Shown piece after piece: positions 1 to 13,400 of a DNA stretch of 64,000 nucleotides. The position numbers and the translations under genes are program-made. Each line of letters begins with the position of its first letter. The stretch's first letter is position 1. The notes under the pieces were generated by a model. The model made no database searches. It saw nothing but the letters and a program-made list of their open reading frames with translations, and had not been told where the DNA came from. Source of the stretch: Tubiluchus corallicola (lineage: Eukaryota > Priapulida > Priapulimorpha > Priapulimorphida > Tubiluchidae); NCBI GenBank assembly GCA_030141605.1, contig JAQGDQ010000009.1:713001-777000 (forward strand), read 5' to 3'.

Positions 1-191
1 ATTGCTGAATGGATGATGCACTTTTGACATCCCATTTGTCTCTGACAGCTTGCAAGCAACATTAGCTAGGCACACAACCAAGTTTATAGACAAAATTATG
101 AATTAATGCAGTTGAATCTTTGCAGAGCTCCCTCAACAATTTGCTAGAATAACGTGAAGAGATGGCAGACAGAAAACCTGAACTGAACGCA
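1..191. repeat. Tandem duplicate copy 1 (GPCR upstream region plus first codons)
   Basis: This 5' flank and the first codons of the GPCR are repeated with few differences at 1133-1323 (offset 1132 bases). Copy 1 starts at the window edge, so the unit may extend further left. Confidence 0.9.
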
Positions 192-1070
192 ACTTTTAGC
201 TTCACCAATGATGTAGTTCGTACTAATTTGGAACTCGGTGTGAACATTTTGTCATTGATTTTAGGCATTGCCATCATTATAGCTAATAGCGTCGTTATCA
301 TAGTGATTGCTCGGGCACCAAGCTTACACAAACCATTGTATTATGCGCTGGGTAACTTGTCAGTAGCTGATCTGGTCTCAGGAATTTGTCTCACTTTACA
401 AACGATTATCTTCAGTGTTGTTGATCCGAAGAAGAAAAACCTGACAATGTGCGTGTTTCTGTATGTCATACCAAATGCATGTGTGAGTAATTCAGCCATG
501 TGTTACTTCCTGGCTACAGCTGAACGATACATTAGTATCATATATCCACTTCGCTATCACGTTTGGCTGTCCGATCGCCGTATAAGAAGCATTCTCATTT
601 TTGTATGGATTGATCAAAGTGTCACAATCGGTGCTTTGTTAATTTTGTACATCGTTGACAGGAAAATACTATACAAGTGTGTATCACATCCTCATGGATT
701 ATATGCAAAGTATGTGTTTTACTGCTCGGTGACTGTATTTCCAGGGATATTAATTTCATTTTTCTATGCCTACATCACTATCTTAAAAACTGCATTGAAG
801 CAAGTCCGGGAAATAGAAAATTCCACATATGCGGCATCCGACAGCACTGTGACTAGAGCGACATCACTCCAAGCAAAACTTAAACCTGTGAAGACTGTCG
901 CCACCATAGTAGCATTGTTTTTCGTGTGCTACACACCAATTATAGTCGCGATTTTTACATTGTATGTTCACGGTGAAACAAAGAACAATTCTACTGTGTG
1001 CTACAATATTGATATGCAAATAAAAATGTCACTTATTTATGTACTACTGTTTGTGCATGCATTAAGCTAA
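162..1070 (+). CDS. Class A (rhodopsin-family) GPCR, truncated within TM7; possible pseudogene
   Basis: A 302-residue single-exon reading frame with the layout of a class A G-protein-coupled receptor at the plasma membrane. Seen: N-glycosylation sites near residues 9 and 93; TM1 (about 25-50) with Asn42; TM2 with the LSVAD motif (Asp70); Cys97 at the start of TM3; ERY (121-123) in place of DRY; a cysteine-bearing extracellular loop 2 (Cys173); TM6 with FFVCYTP (253-259). TM7 starts (LIYVLLFVHALS), then a TAA stop falls where NPxxY should be. The same frame continues after the stop with IHRNKLQSVMKTL and a second stop at 1110-1112, which looks like the helix 8 stretch, so a short deletion or mutation removed NPxxY. 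The single exon and LHKPLYY/LSVADL pattern suggest the melanocortin/EDG/cannabinoid/adenosine-like group (inference); ligand unknown. It lies antisense inside a RALGAPB intron. Confidence 0.8.
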   Translation: MADRKPELNATFSFTNDVVRTNLELGVNILSLILGIAIIIANSVVIIVIARAPSLHKPLYYALGNLSVADLVSGICLTLQTIIFSVVDPKKKNLTMCVFLYVIPNACVSNSAMCYFLATAERYISIIYPLRYHVWLSDRRIRSILIFVWIDQSVTIGALLILYIVDRKILYKCVSHPHGLYAKYVFYCSVTVFPGILISFFYAYITILKTALKQVREIENSTYAASDSTVTRATSLQAKLKPVKTVATIVALFFVCYTPIIVAIFTLYVHGETKNNSTVCYNIDMQIKMSLIYVLLFVHALS

Positions 1071-1112
1071 ATACACAGAAATAAATTACAAAGCGTCATG
1101 AAAACATTATAA
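1071..1112 (+). pseudogene. In-frame GPCR helix 8 remnant after the premature stop
   Basis: Thirteen codons follow the TAA at 1068-1070 in the same frame and end at TAA 1110-1112. Their translation (IHRNKLQSVMKTL) is basic and amphipathic, as expected just after NPxxY. This supports a recent lesion in TM7 rather than a natural C-terminus. Confidence 0.5.
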
Positions 1113-1132
1113 CAGCACTAGAACAAATGTTC

Positions 1133-1323
1133 ATTGCTGAATGGATGATGCACTTTTGACACCCCCTTTGTCCCAGACAGCTTGCGAGCAACATTAGCTA
1201 GGCACACACCCAAGTTAATAGACACAATTATGAACTAATGCAGTTGAATCATTGTAAAGCTCCCTCATAGTTTGCTAGAATAACGCGAAGAGATGGCAGA
1301 CAGAATACCTGTACTGAATGCAT
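1133..1323. repeat. Tandem duplicate copy 2 (GPCR upstream region plus first codons)
   Basis: Near-identical to 1-191, including the ATG context and the codons for MADR. Similarity stops about ten codons into the reading frame, so only the putative 5' UTR and start were kept in this copy. Confidence 0.9.
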
Positions 1324-1409
1324 TTGTATGCTGTCATATGCCAAATCCAGATAACCTACAGTTTGCTATGTTAACAAAACCTCTATCTTTTTACTTTCTT
1401 GCTCTATAG
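1293..1409 (+). pseudogene. Truncated second GPCR copy
   Basis: The duplicated ATG opens a 38-codon frame beginning MADRIPVLNAF, matching the receptor N-terminus, then runs into unrelated sequence and a TAG stop at 1407-1409. No transmembrane segments follow. It is a dead tandem copy of the receptor at 162-1070. Confidence 0.7.
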
Positions 1410-1531
1410 GAAATTCAATTATTGAAATGCTAAACACAAAATACGTAAGCTTATGATTCACGTAACAAGGTTTTGAGGCTTTATGCATACTATATTTAAA
1501 GAAAAACAAGAACGCGTAAGTCTACACATAC

Positions 1532-4500
1532 TTGCTGCTGCTAGACGTGCCACCTTTCATGTGAATACGAAAAAGTCCACTCTGCAAAGCATGCACGAAA
1601 ATGATAAATACATCACGTTCGGGTGGTCTTGCTATGTCTGTTGAAGATGTTAACTCCATGAACAGTTCACCTATAAAGTTGTAAGTGCTCAAAGTCGGAT
1701 TGTTTGAATATTAGCTATGTAGAAATTAATAATCACAATATGACATGAAAATACAAGATGATACTGAAAAGTGGGAAAATGCATTAAAAAATGCATACCG
1801 CGGACCAAAGAAAACCTCATTTTACATTTTTATAACAATTAGCTCTGATTTTTACAGTAAAAGATTTAAATGTTAATAATAAGATGCAATGTAATCAGTG
1901 ACCCACTTGAAGGAAAGTTCTCATGATCCTCAAAGCTTTCCAGCCAGACCACCATAACTTTCATCTCGTGTCCTACAACACTCAGCTGACGGCTCCAATG
2001 TTTCTTCTTCCGTAAAGAAGATGCCAAATCTGGGGAAGCCGTAGGGCTCTCTGTGGCCCTTTCCGACTGTAAATGTAATCAGTGCAGTATTAGGTAATTG
2101 TAATTTGTAGCATGAAACTGCATTTCAAAATTACGATTTTTTGTATAACTTGATTGGTGACTGTTGCACGGTGTTTATCAAGTTTTAAAAGCATATTTTT
2201 AAATAAAACAAGCTGAATGATGCCTCTGAAAGATATAAGCAATACTTTTAAAATTTGATTAAATTCATCCGAGTTATGCAAGCACTATGTATAAACAATA
2301 CATATAAAGATTTAAGACGTACTTTTAAGGCACAAAAATTTACTTTAGTGTTATAATAATTTAATTTAAAAACCACAGATACGATATCCACATATACACA
2401 TGTATTTAAAGAATCACATATACAACAAACAATCACATATAAAATCACAAATTTGGAAAAAACTCGTGATTGAAGTACACATAAAAATATAAATTATATA
2501 AAAGCATTATACACAAAATTAATCAATGTATTTCCGAACTGCTACAACTTAAGAAAATATTCACCACTACTGAACAGAACAGCAGCTGACGGTTTAATAA
2601 ATTAATCATATGTATGCAGGCCTACATACCTTATCCTTTGCTTTATCATGACTAAGTAGATCCAAGTGTAAGTGAGACCTAGGAGGAGCAGTGGGAGATT
2701 GGCCACTACCTTTACCACTCAGTTGAACATAAGGGATGTCTAAAAGTCAAACTGGGAGTTGTTAAACTACATGTAATTTTACAAAATTAATGATTTGAAA
2801 ATTGCTTTCAGTTAATTATCAAAAGAATATTACATATATTTGTTCCTTATACGCACTTGTAATCTTAAAACATTACAAATTTTACATACAACTGTCAGAA
2901 ATGTAGTACCAGTCGAGGTGTTAAAATTTTGAAACGTTTTTTATTATTATTTTTTCACCATTTATAACTTTCGTCCCTTTCATCTGTACACGGAACTAGA
3001 GTAGAGCATTTTTTGTTGTTTTTATGCGGCACAGCAAGATACGACACATTACAACATCTTACACAATACAACACCTTATTCTGCACAACAAAACTGGAGG
3101 ATGCAATCAGCCACAACCAGTATGTTGCTACTATACAGACACCTGATTGGAGTGATTTGAATTGAAAAAAAATGGAACTATATTTGAACTTTATTTTTAA
3201 ATTAGTATTCGAACAGTGTTGTACAAGACACAGTGCATTTGCTCTAGGGAGTTGTCAAAAAGGCTAAAACAAATTTGTCCAGAAAATGTTGGATGACTGT
3301 AGCATGTAAACAAATGCTTAATACCACCGCTTTCATCTCAGCTTCACCGGAATATCGAATTAAAAGTTAGTGGAGTTAATTAAATAAAACAACATATAGC
3401 GAAGCACCAAATAATTAATGCTTTAAAGAAGTTTTTGTTTCATATTTTGTTACGTATTTAGCAGATTATAGCAAAATATCATACAATAATTTTTTATGTC
3501 CATTACAATAATTCTAAAAGAATAGTGAATGTGAAAATAACACAGCAAGGAACACACGTGGAATTGTAACACAAATTCAAGGTTTAATCAGGGCATTCTT
3601 AGTTCTTCTAGGGAAAAGTAAATTTGACAGATCAATCAAACAAATGACTTTTCAATTAATTATAATCCAAAGGACTGGTACCATATGGTTTGACTGGGGC
3701 AAAACATAATTCTGCTCACTGTGTTTGTAAGAAACAAGCCAACACTTAAGAGGTTAAGCCAAACATGGTATAATGCAAACTTGCAACATAAAAGACACTG
3801 CTAAGTAAACCTTCCCGGGTAAAAAAATAAGCTGGAGTTTAACTTCAGTTTGTTATATCGAAATATGCTTTGTACAACACAACAGTCAATGGCAGTGTAC
3901 TTTTTCGCTAAATTCATTTAATGGCAAAATGTTAATTTCTAACAAAATTTAGTGCAGGATACAGTTAAGTCACTGATGTTGTTTTTAAAAAGACAAAACA
4001 CTCTTCATAAATAAGACTTTAAAAATTCAACTGGAATTTTACGTCAATAATATGCTGTTTTATTGCACACTTGGCTTGTATTAGCAGTAACGCTGTATAA
4101 AACTTGTATGTTTCAACTTCTGCAATGACTGTTAGAAGTAGCCCAACAAGTTCACATCACACTGCATAAAGTTTGAAAAAATAATCAGTACATTCATAGC
4201 ACACTCTTCGCTAACTAAGCAAACGTTTAAATTACTTTATATTGTCAGTAAGATCAATTGTGTGTTTTTTTTGGTTGATCCAGTGGGGCGCACTGGGATA
4301 GTACCATTTTACCAAGTGGCACGAAACTTAAATTATTAAGAATTATTTTTTTAATTAGGATAAGTCTTTCAAAAAGCATAATGCTATACAATTTTGGATG
4401 GAGTTTTTTGAAATATACTTTAAAATTCCCATTTAGGTTTGCACTTTATAAGTTGAAATTTGGGCATTTATAGAGGAAACAGCTTCTGAAAAACTGTTTT

Positions 4501-7500
4501 GTTGTTTAGTCAAGGCTTAATTACAGTGTAATGAATTAAATCCTTGAAGTAAAAGTACACTGCAATAAGATACTACATGTATTGATCTTAGTAGGTTTGA
4601 AGTCCAGTGTGATGAATAATAACTGAAAGAACATAATTGCCGAAGTAATGAACTACAATCATGCTGGCAAAATGAATGTACAGAAGAGCAACTCTTTTGA
4701 AATTCCACAAAACACTAATGAAAAAACTTACGAGAATCATTTGCTCAGAATGTACAAAATAACTTAAACTGTAAGTAGAAAATCCCGCAATTAAAAAACA
4801 TTTTTTCATTTATTTATTTTGAGTTTTTCCAATTATTGTAATTAATAATTATCACCATATTATAACACACAGGAGGAATATCATCAAAATTTAGCTGAGC
4901 TTGAATAATTTACAAATACAAATACATACCTCATTCTTAATGCAGATTTCACGCTTAATATTACGTGACAAAAGTTCGGAGTGCATTACATGAAACACGA
5001 ACATTTGACTAGGCCGCCATTTATCATGGAGCTGTGCCTGCACCCCTCGTAGCAAAATTGGTGTATTCCAGATGAAACTTAACATTATGATATAAGTAAG
5101 GGATGCAATAGTGCTGTACACAAGACTGTTTGAGCATTTGTTTACACTAGTAAACAATGACACCATACAGTACTTTTATTCAGTTTTACACCTTGTGATT
5201 GCAGCAATCTATTGCAGTGATTGGTACATTGTGGACTTGGGACGGAATGCAAGATGTGCTCACTTTCGGTCATCGTGACTGTCCTTATTGAAAAGCGCAC
5301 TAATCATGTGACTAATGGAAAGTGGTACGCTTTAAAACAGAAATTTAGCCAACTCAATTTCAAAGTTAATGATTAGGTTGTTAACGATGCCTGCACTATC
5401 CTTGGCCATTGGATGCAGCTGTTAGACGAAAAGTGTTGGAATTTAGTCAAATATCAAAATTTTCACAAGTTTTCCTTAGAAAACAGGAAATAATTGGAAT
5501 AGTGGAAGCACAAACTAAAAAAATGTGGTATTCAGAAAATGTCAAGTTTTCTGCTCTAAAAATCTCTTTTGCCAATTTGTACATGGGGTAAACACAACTA
5601 TTAAAATAAGTTAAACTTAATTTTTGTGATATTCCCCCTTTACACAATGTTGGATTAAAACTTGTAAGACTTTGTTTTCCGAGAAATGCTCTCCTTTACA
5701 AGCAACACAATTCCAAGCTTATCACACTACACATCACCAAACAGTCACCAACCTTTCCCATTCGATGAACTCTCCGGAAAGCTCTGCTGCCGTTTCAGCA
5801 GATACTGTACGCGTTTGACAAACATGGGCGGGTTGGAATGACGCTTTTTAGGCGAAGTATCGCTTAGGGTGGCACACGGAACAGAGGGAAAGGAATGCAC
5901 AGAGCCCGGAGTGTACTCGGATGAGAATTCGCTTAGTTGAACACATGCAGGAGATGGGAGTGTGTTACTAACTACTATGCAAGTTTGCCCGACTGCATGA
6001 AATTAAATAACAAAACAAAAAATATTATTCATCTGTGTACTAAAGGGCCATTGACTTTACTATACAACAGAAAATTATAAGAGTTATAAAAAATGTTAGC
6101 ATCATATCATCAAAACCATGTCATACCATGCCAATCAGTTTGTAATATGTTAAACCTTGCCTACAGTGAAAAGAAAATAAATCACACAAAAACGCTGATT
6201 TTTATGAAATAGTGTTCCTAGGCTGAGACTAAAAATAGTGAAAGAACATTAAGAATTCATTGTAAGGGCATTTTAATTTATATTAATACTTATTTGACAC
6301 TTACAGAGTCTGAATTCAACGTTTTGCATCTGAACGGCGCAAAGTAAAAATGTGTTTTATCTGCCTCTGTTTTTTATAAGCAGCCTCTGTCCACACTATA
6401 TTCCATTGCAGATTAATGGGATTAAATTTCTTTTTTAAAATTAATAACATTGATGAAGAATGCATGAATTTTCTTTTACCTGTATTGGTTTCTTTCTTGC
6501 TATGCTGTTGTTTGATTAGAGATATGTAGAGAGGGGAAGGTACGATTATTGCCAGCTCAGTACTGTGGTCTGCCCAGTACAGAATATGATTTGTTGCATC
6601 ATAGTGGCTGCGATTCATCTCATCTATGTGTTTAACTAATCAAAAGTAATAGATTTGTCAAACTGTGATTAACAATAAGTGCTTTTTGCAAAGAACAGTT
6701 GAAAAACAAAATTATATTTCTAGTAAAAAAGCTAAAGAACTTAAATAAATAACCTAATGAAAACCTTTCAGCAACCAAGGTATCAAAACAATTATAATAT
6801 TGTTACATTAGTAGCGGTTCTAACGATAAATAGACAGCAATTTTTGTAATACCTTACTACATAGAAGTTAATAAACAAGCCAATAAAAAAAAAGTATGCA
6901 AGTATGTACACATTGTATAGTATTATGAAGTGTGAAGTATGAATGACAACAATGATGGCAACTTTCTGGCCAAAGTTCACACTTCAACAATACCAATGAA
7001 AACAATATTATTAAACAATAACAATGGAAGCAAAATTATTAAACAATACCAAAATCATGGCTTGGTAGTTTTCCATCTAACATTCCATTCCACCCTGGAT
7101 GTTTGTTGACATCTACTGCCCAACCCAAGGAGCGAAGAAACTCATAAAAATGTGGACTTACTTGACCACGTGGTGTCTATGAATAAAACACACGTGAAAT
7201 ATAAAGTGACCATGATAAGCTCACAACACGCTCAATGAAAGAAAGAAATTCTTTATGGTAGGTAAATTGCAAAATCATTAATACAACACGATTTTTTCTG
7301 CAAGAGTGTATGTAGTAGTCGAAATACAAGCTTTATGAAAAAAATTACAATATCTAGTTTGAAAAATGTAATACAAAAAAAACCACATTAATTACTTTAA
7401 CGGGCCTTTCTATTTAAAACTAAATGTCGCTAGGGCCTAGATAAATGCATTGCAGTTGTCACAAGATCTTGCTTATACGAATATAGCTGGAACTGTACTG

Positions 7501-10442
7501 ATTTAATACTAAATGAATTTTACATAAAAAAATGGTTCGATCTGGTCATTTTTATACACTTCTGTGCAATGCAAGCTGATATCCGGCACTTAATCTTGCA
7601 TTTAACTAATACCGATTATGGAGGACCGGTACCTAGCTCATGCTTGAAAAGAGAGTGTTTTCATCCTTCCATGATGACAGAAATAACAGGGGCTGTATGG
7701 CAAAGTAATAAACCACATAGGACCCCAGCTATGACCTGGGCCGTATGAACACTTGGGGCCCTCGAGGCTAATGAAATTATAGGGTATATAGAATATATTT
7801 GACACTTGAATATTGAATCTTGAATATTTTTTATTCATATCAAATTTTGGCAACATTTACATAGTTTGAAGTAAACTTATTGAAAATTCTTTAAATAAAC
7901 TATAACAGCTATCTTTTTTTGGTCAATAAAAATGTCATTTGAGAAATATCGCTGTTTTATTAATCACTGCAAACGAAATTAACACATATCTCAACACATT
8001 TGATTTTTTATCAAATTTTACCAAAGCTTGAGGGCCTAAAAGCTTTAGAGGCCCTAAGCCGCAGCCTATATTAGCCTACGGAATAATCCAGCCCGGATAA
8101 GCAACCCATCTATAGTGTTAATTAAATTCCCAATTTCACTACTACTAACCAGCAAACGATTTGTTTCTGGCAAATCCAAGTCTCAATAATGCAACAAACA
8201 CAATGGCTATTGTTGATAACAACATTGTAGCAACTCGTTATTGCTTACATTTCGACGCAGACTTGCACCTTCATCAGAGCACTTTCACAACACAGCTAGA
8301 AATATCCAATAAATTATAAACTAATGAATAGTACTGTGCTAGTAATGAACCCCTATGCACTAGTGGATGAAGTTTAGTTACGGTCTATTACTAGTACAGT
8401 AGCATTCATTAGTTTATGGCTCAATGTATAGTTCAAGCTGACTTGTGAAAGTCCTTTGATGACAATGCAAGTCTGCTTCAAACTGTAAGCAATAAAGACA
8501 TTTTGTTGTCAACAATAGCCATTGTCTTAATTGCATTATTAGTACAAACCAGGCCTAACACTGCTTAACTTTATAGCCGAGCAGTCATCATTACCACTCA
8601 GTAATCACGAGTATCATGTTTTCAGAAGCTGTATAAAACTATTGGAAGAAACGTGTCTGATTTTACAATGGAAAAATTTGTGATCACATTTGGTATCAAA
8701 TTTTTTTAACTGTGGGATTTGTGCCATCATGTGATGCAGATCCCGCTACAGTTTCTCAATAAATGATACGGCTGATACTTACAATGTTACTCAGAATTTC
8801 ATCAACTGTCTTCTGTCCATCACGCACGTAGAAGACAAACATTGTGTCACATGTTCTGCTACGGATTTTGTCCAGCTTGTCTATTTCACTGTTGAAGGCA
8901 TCTGCAGTTGAATCTAATGCGATCAGTGATGCGGTAGGTGAATTTACAGAACCCTGGTTAAAAAAGAAACAGTAAAAATGCAACAGCTATGCATGTGCAA
9001 GATGTGCAAATGTCAACACTCACCAAACAACAAGTTCTCACTTGACGACACCCAGCTTAGCGATATTTTTTTCAACGACTCTAGTCTTTTGATACCCTTT
9101 TTCACTTAACGTCATATGTTTTCTTTTAACAGCACTTTTTCACTTGCAATATAACTGAACGTTTACATAGCCAACCATTATTGATTTTTGCTCCTAGACA
9201 TTAAATGTTATGGAAAGCATTATTTGGTTTAGCGATGTTTCGCTTAACGACACATTTCGCTTAATGACACATTAACGCCGTTAAGCAAGAACTTACTGTA
9301 TTATATATTATATATATATATACACACATATATGTGTATGTATATATACTAGGTGAATCACCTAAGACGTTCAGATAAACAGAGTTGAATTTGCACAATT
9401 GGGTTCAATAATCTTGGAAACCGTCTTGCTACTCGCTTTCCAACCAATAAAAGAGTGGCCCAGAGCTTGTGTTATGGTTACATGTATGCAAGTAATTTCA
9501 AATGTGCTTTGTGGCACTTAGTAAGCATAACTGTGGTATACCGTTAAGGAAAATTTAAACTAAATATGTGCTTTTTACATATGGATAAGACAAACTCTTG
9601 ATTTTCCCATAATATCATATAAATTCTGCTCCACTTGTATATAACTCACCTTCAAAGCTTCTAACGACAAATACCCAAAATGAGAGAGAACCAAGCGTGC
9701 CGTCTGGAAGTCATGCCGCACACTAACAAAAGTTATAAAAGTTACTCAGAAATTCTACTAGCACAACAATTAGAATAAAATCTGTATTTAAGTCGAATTA
9801 ACATGGCAACTTTTGAATTATGCTATTAATAGTATGCAGAAATCTTTACTTATAAGTGCTTAGCAATTAGAGTGTACATTTCATCAGTTTATTTAGATTG
9901 GACTGGACTTACAAAACTGATGAGCAGTTAAAATTAGAAACAATATTCACCATCTGTAAACTATGCCATAATAATAGGTAAAGTAAACCTCCCATAAAGT
10001 CACAATGGCAGTGAGTCATACAAGCATTTCAGAACCTTTCTGTCATCACACTAATCAATTTTACCTGACTGTTGCTAGTATATAAGAAAAAATATTAACT
10101 ATGCACTGGCAGACTGTAAATAAAAAATATGCAAGTCTTTAATGAACAGTAAGTTTAACAAATATAAAATTTTGAATCGTTGTCACACAATTTCTCTGAT
10201 TTTGGAGCATAGCTTATCATAGCAATACAACAAGGCTCTATCACAGTCAGAGTTAAGCAAATATCGTTACATACCCAGGCGGTTTACACTCTGTTTCAGG
10301 GTTGGGGTACTCATATTTGGGTGTATTCTTTTTCACCATGTTCTCAAAAACTGTTTGCTGCTCAATGAATGAGCGCATTTGGTTGTATTCGGATGAAGCA
10401 TTATCTGGGATCAGCGATTCTAATGTTGGGAGACTTTGGTTG
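1532..10442 (-). CDS. RALGAPB: RALGAPB exons 21-29 (linker and RapGAP-like domain, incomplete at 3' end)
   Basis: Exons: 10275-10442, 9650-9722, 8783-8953, 7050-7176, 6480-6623, 5753-5992, 2630-2739, 1907-2066, 1532-1670. They encode [79 protein letters not shown], a Ser/Pro-rich linker (exons 26-27), [20 protein letters not shown] and [17 protein letters not shown]. Exon 29 ends in phase 2 at AGCAA|GTATGT. The next conserved block (the PLVDGM..RRALG stretch and C-terminal tail of the vertebrate protein) is absent from 1-1531. Confidence 0.92.
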
Positions 10443-13400
10443 CTGAAACATAGAGTGATGTCATTACAACATAAGATTTATCAGGCACTAGTGAAACCAA
10501 ACAAATAAATTAACTGACTGATTAAATTAGCAAAGAGCAGTTGCTTAATCTGAATAAAAGTTATAAAATGTCCTGAATTTAGAAATGTTAATAATAACAA
10601 TATATGTATTGATAAAAATAATACAATAATTGCCAATTACTGCATCTATACAAAAAATGTTTCACTGTCATCTTACTGATAAAGCCGTAGTGTTGAACAT
10701 CCCTACACGAACTGACAGGAAGGCCTTAACTCTCCTAATTATTAAATTTATATCATTAATAACTTCAAAAATAATTGCACCTCTGCAATTATAACTAAGA
10801 CATTCTAAAGATTTTAAATATAATTTGTAATTTCACTCTTTAACAAAGGGGCCATAACTGACCACTAGATGCAAACCTGGAAAATGTGATTAAAAGGCAC
10901 AGTTTTTTTTGCTAAGCAATTTTCTGAACAAACACTGTCAGTAATTTAATTTATGTCAGCCCAGTCAGAAACTCTTAAACACCACAAACTTAAAAAACCA
11001 TTAATGCTATAAATTTAAAGTTCATTACGATTTTTTCCTATTTCTGACAAGACAATTTCTAAAAACTTGTAACAAAAAAAGAGAAAACATATTAACAACT
11101 CACGCTTTCACCGTAGGAATGCTGTCAACCGATTCAGGAAAATGAGTCTGCTTGGTGTTATAGTGTGTGCCAATGTCATTCATGGGCTGAGGTCTTTTAG
11201 GTGGTACAGGTTGAGGCTTCCCAGACTGTAAGACAACAAACAACCTTTTACAAACAAGATAAATTATATAATAAACCTTACTGTTATGATACATTTTAAA
11301 AAGTGAGACTTTTAAATAGAATGAGTTGAAGCTTTCAAATAAATTTAACAATATTGTTATTTTAATGAGAATATTGTACAATACTTTAAATAAACATTTC
11401 ACGAACCATTTTCTGAACATGTTAATCTTAATTTTCAGTGTTGTGAAGTGTGAAAACTCTTTAAACTGAAAGTAGAAATTTCATTTTAATACTTTAGCAT
11501 TAGACTGAGCAGAAACTTGAGACAAATATACATTAACTGCTGACTTACTTTGTGTCTAGGCAACTGACGAAGCTGCATCGTCCACGCATGTCTTCCTATT
11601 GGACTTCTATTAATCAGTACAACAGTGGGTAATGGATCTAGAAAACATAAGCTGATAACTCAAACAAGCTGTTTTAAATTCTATAGTGATTCTGTTCCTC
11701 AGTCAGAAAATTTCCTAACCATTACGATTAACTAAATGTCAATTTAAAATAAAGTAGAATTTTATAGTAATAATTGATCATTAGAACAAACAGCCAATAG
11801 AGAACATATCTTCTTCTGATAGTTCAACAGGTAAGATGTGATGCACCATAATGTTATCAAAAACCTACGTGTTACAGTGCTAGATGTTACCTTGTTCATT
11901 GCCTAGCGGTTGTTCTAAGATGCCCAAAATGATGGAATTCTCCACAACAAAGTATCGAAAACTGAGCCGTTGATTCAACGTCTGCATCCCGCGTGCATAC
12001 CTGAGCAATGTGTCCTCATTTAGTTCCGAGCAAAGAGATTCCGGGCCACTTGGTGATGGAAATGCTCCCTAAATTAAAAAGTATGACTTGCTTATTCAAG
12101 ACAATAAATGCCCCTTTATCGACATACACTGATAGCACACGAACAAATGAAGCACTTTCACGGCCATAACTGTTGATAGTGATATTAGTAATTACCAGTT
12201 TTTCTGGTATTGTCAAATGATACTAACCACAAGATCAAGAATGCAGGCTAAAACACCTTCTGCAGCATCTCGGACTCGCATGGATGCAGGTTTCAGGTCT
12301 TTATCACCTTTATACACTGGAGCATCATTTGGTTTTGGCTGAAAATTACAATGAAAAAGTAAAGCAAAGTAAAGCAACATGATAATGACAGCAGCCAGAT
12401 TATAGTAACACTGACAATATCTGACTAATAGCAAATAAAGACAAGTTTGTCCACGGCACTGAACTAGCAACATAGCTTTTTGTTTGGGATGTTGAAAATG
12501 GCAGGAAAATAGCAGCACATCGTTCGAGGAATTACTATTGGCATAGCTTTTGAAAAAAGTTTCGTGTTATCAGTCAATTTCAAGCAGAAATTTCACTGAT
12601 GGAAACCATTTCAACAAATATCAAAATAATTTCATATTACAATCAGTGTGGTACATATGATAATTTATTTAGAGGAAAGCACACGACTTGAGAACTCTAA
12701 GGAATATTTCTTTCATTCTGGAGTATAAATCTCCATTTTTGATTGTGAACGACCACCTTATCATTCAGTTTCCTTTGGAAATTTCTATAAAATGCGTAAA
12801 TCTGTTTTCCTTGAGTAATCGTTATCACCCATTTTTCACTGTTACATATCAAATATGTTGGTAAGGTAAGCATTAAATAGTCAAAATCTTGTGTTAAGAC
12901 TTTTAACTTCTTGCTAGCTAATTTGATCTTCCAGCAATTTCGTTTTTTTTTTGCAAAGTCATAAACATGTACTGTGTCAAGCAACCGAAAAAGTTACACA
13001 AACAGCCAAGATAAAAAATCCAAGTTTTCTAACCATCTCATTTTACAGTTAGATAGAGAAGCAAAAGTACATTACAAAAAGGAACGTTTTTTTGTTGAAC
13101 AGCAGTACAACACAGAAGAAAAGAAAAGTAAATTATCTGTTATTAATAACAGGACAATGCTACAGGTACCTGAGACTTGCTGCCAGATATTCCCATTTCC
13201 ACTACTTCTAACACAGTGTTAAGGCATTCCTTGTCACTGAGTAGAGCACTGTGTTCCACCAGCCATGTTGTTACACATTGATATGCGGCAACAATAGTTG
13301 AATGAAGATCTTTAGAGTGTGCAGGAGGGGGACGAGAACATTGATATATTATGTAGTCACATATCCACTTCACGGCTCTTTTACATTCAGCTAAATCTAA

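Noticed and set aside
4891-5166. Possible extra RALGAPB exon ([17 protein letters not shown])
   Set aside because: Exon 26 joins exon 27 in phase without it, the acceptor is weak, and it does not resemble the vertebrate protein. An alternative exon cannot be excluded.
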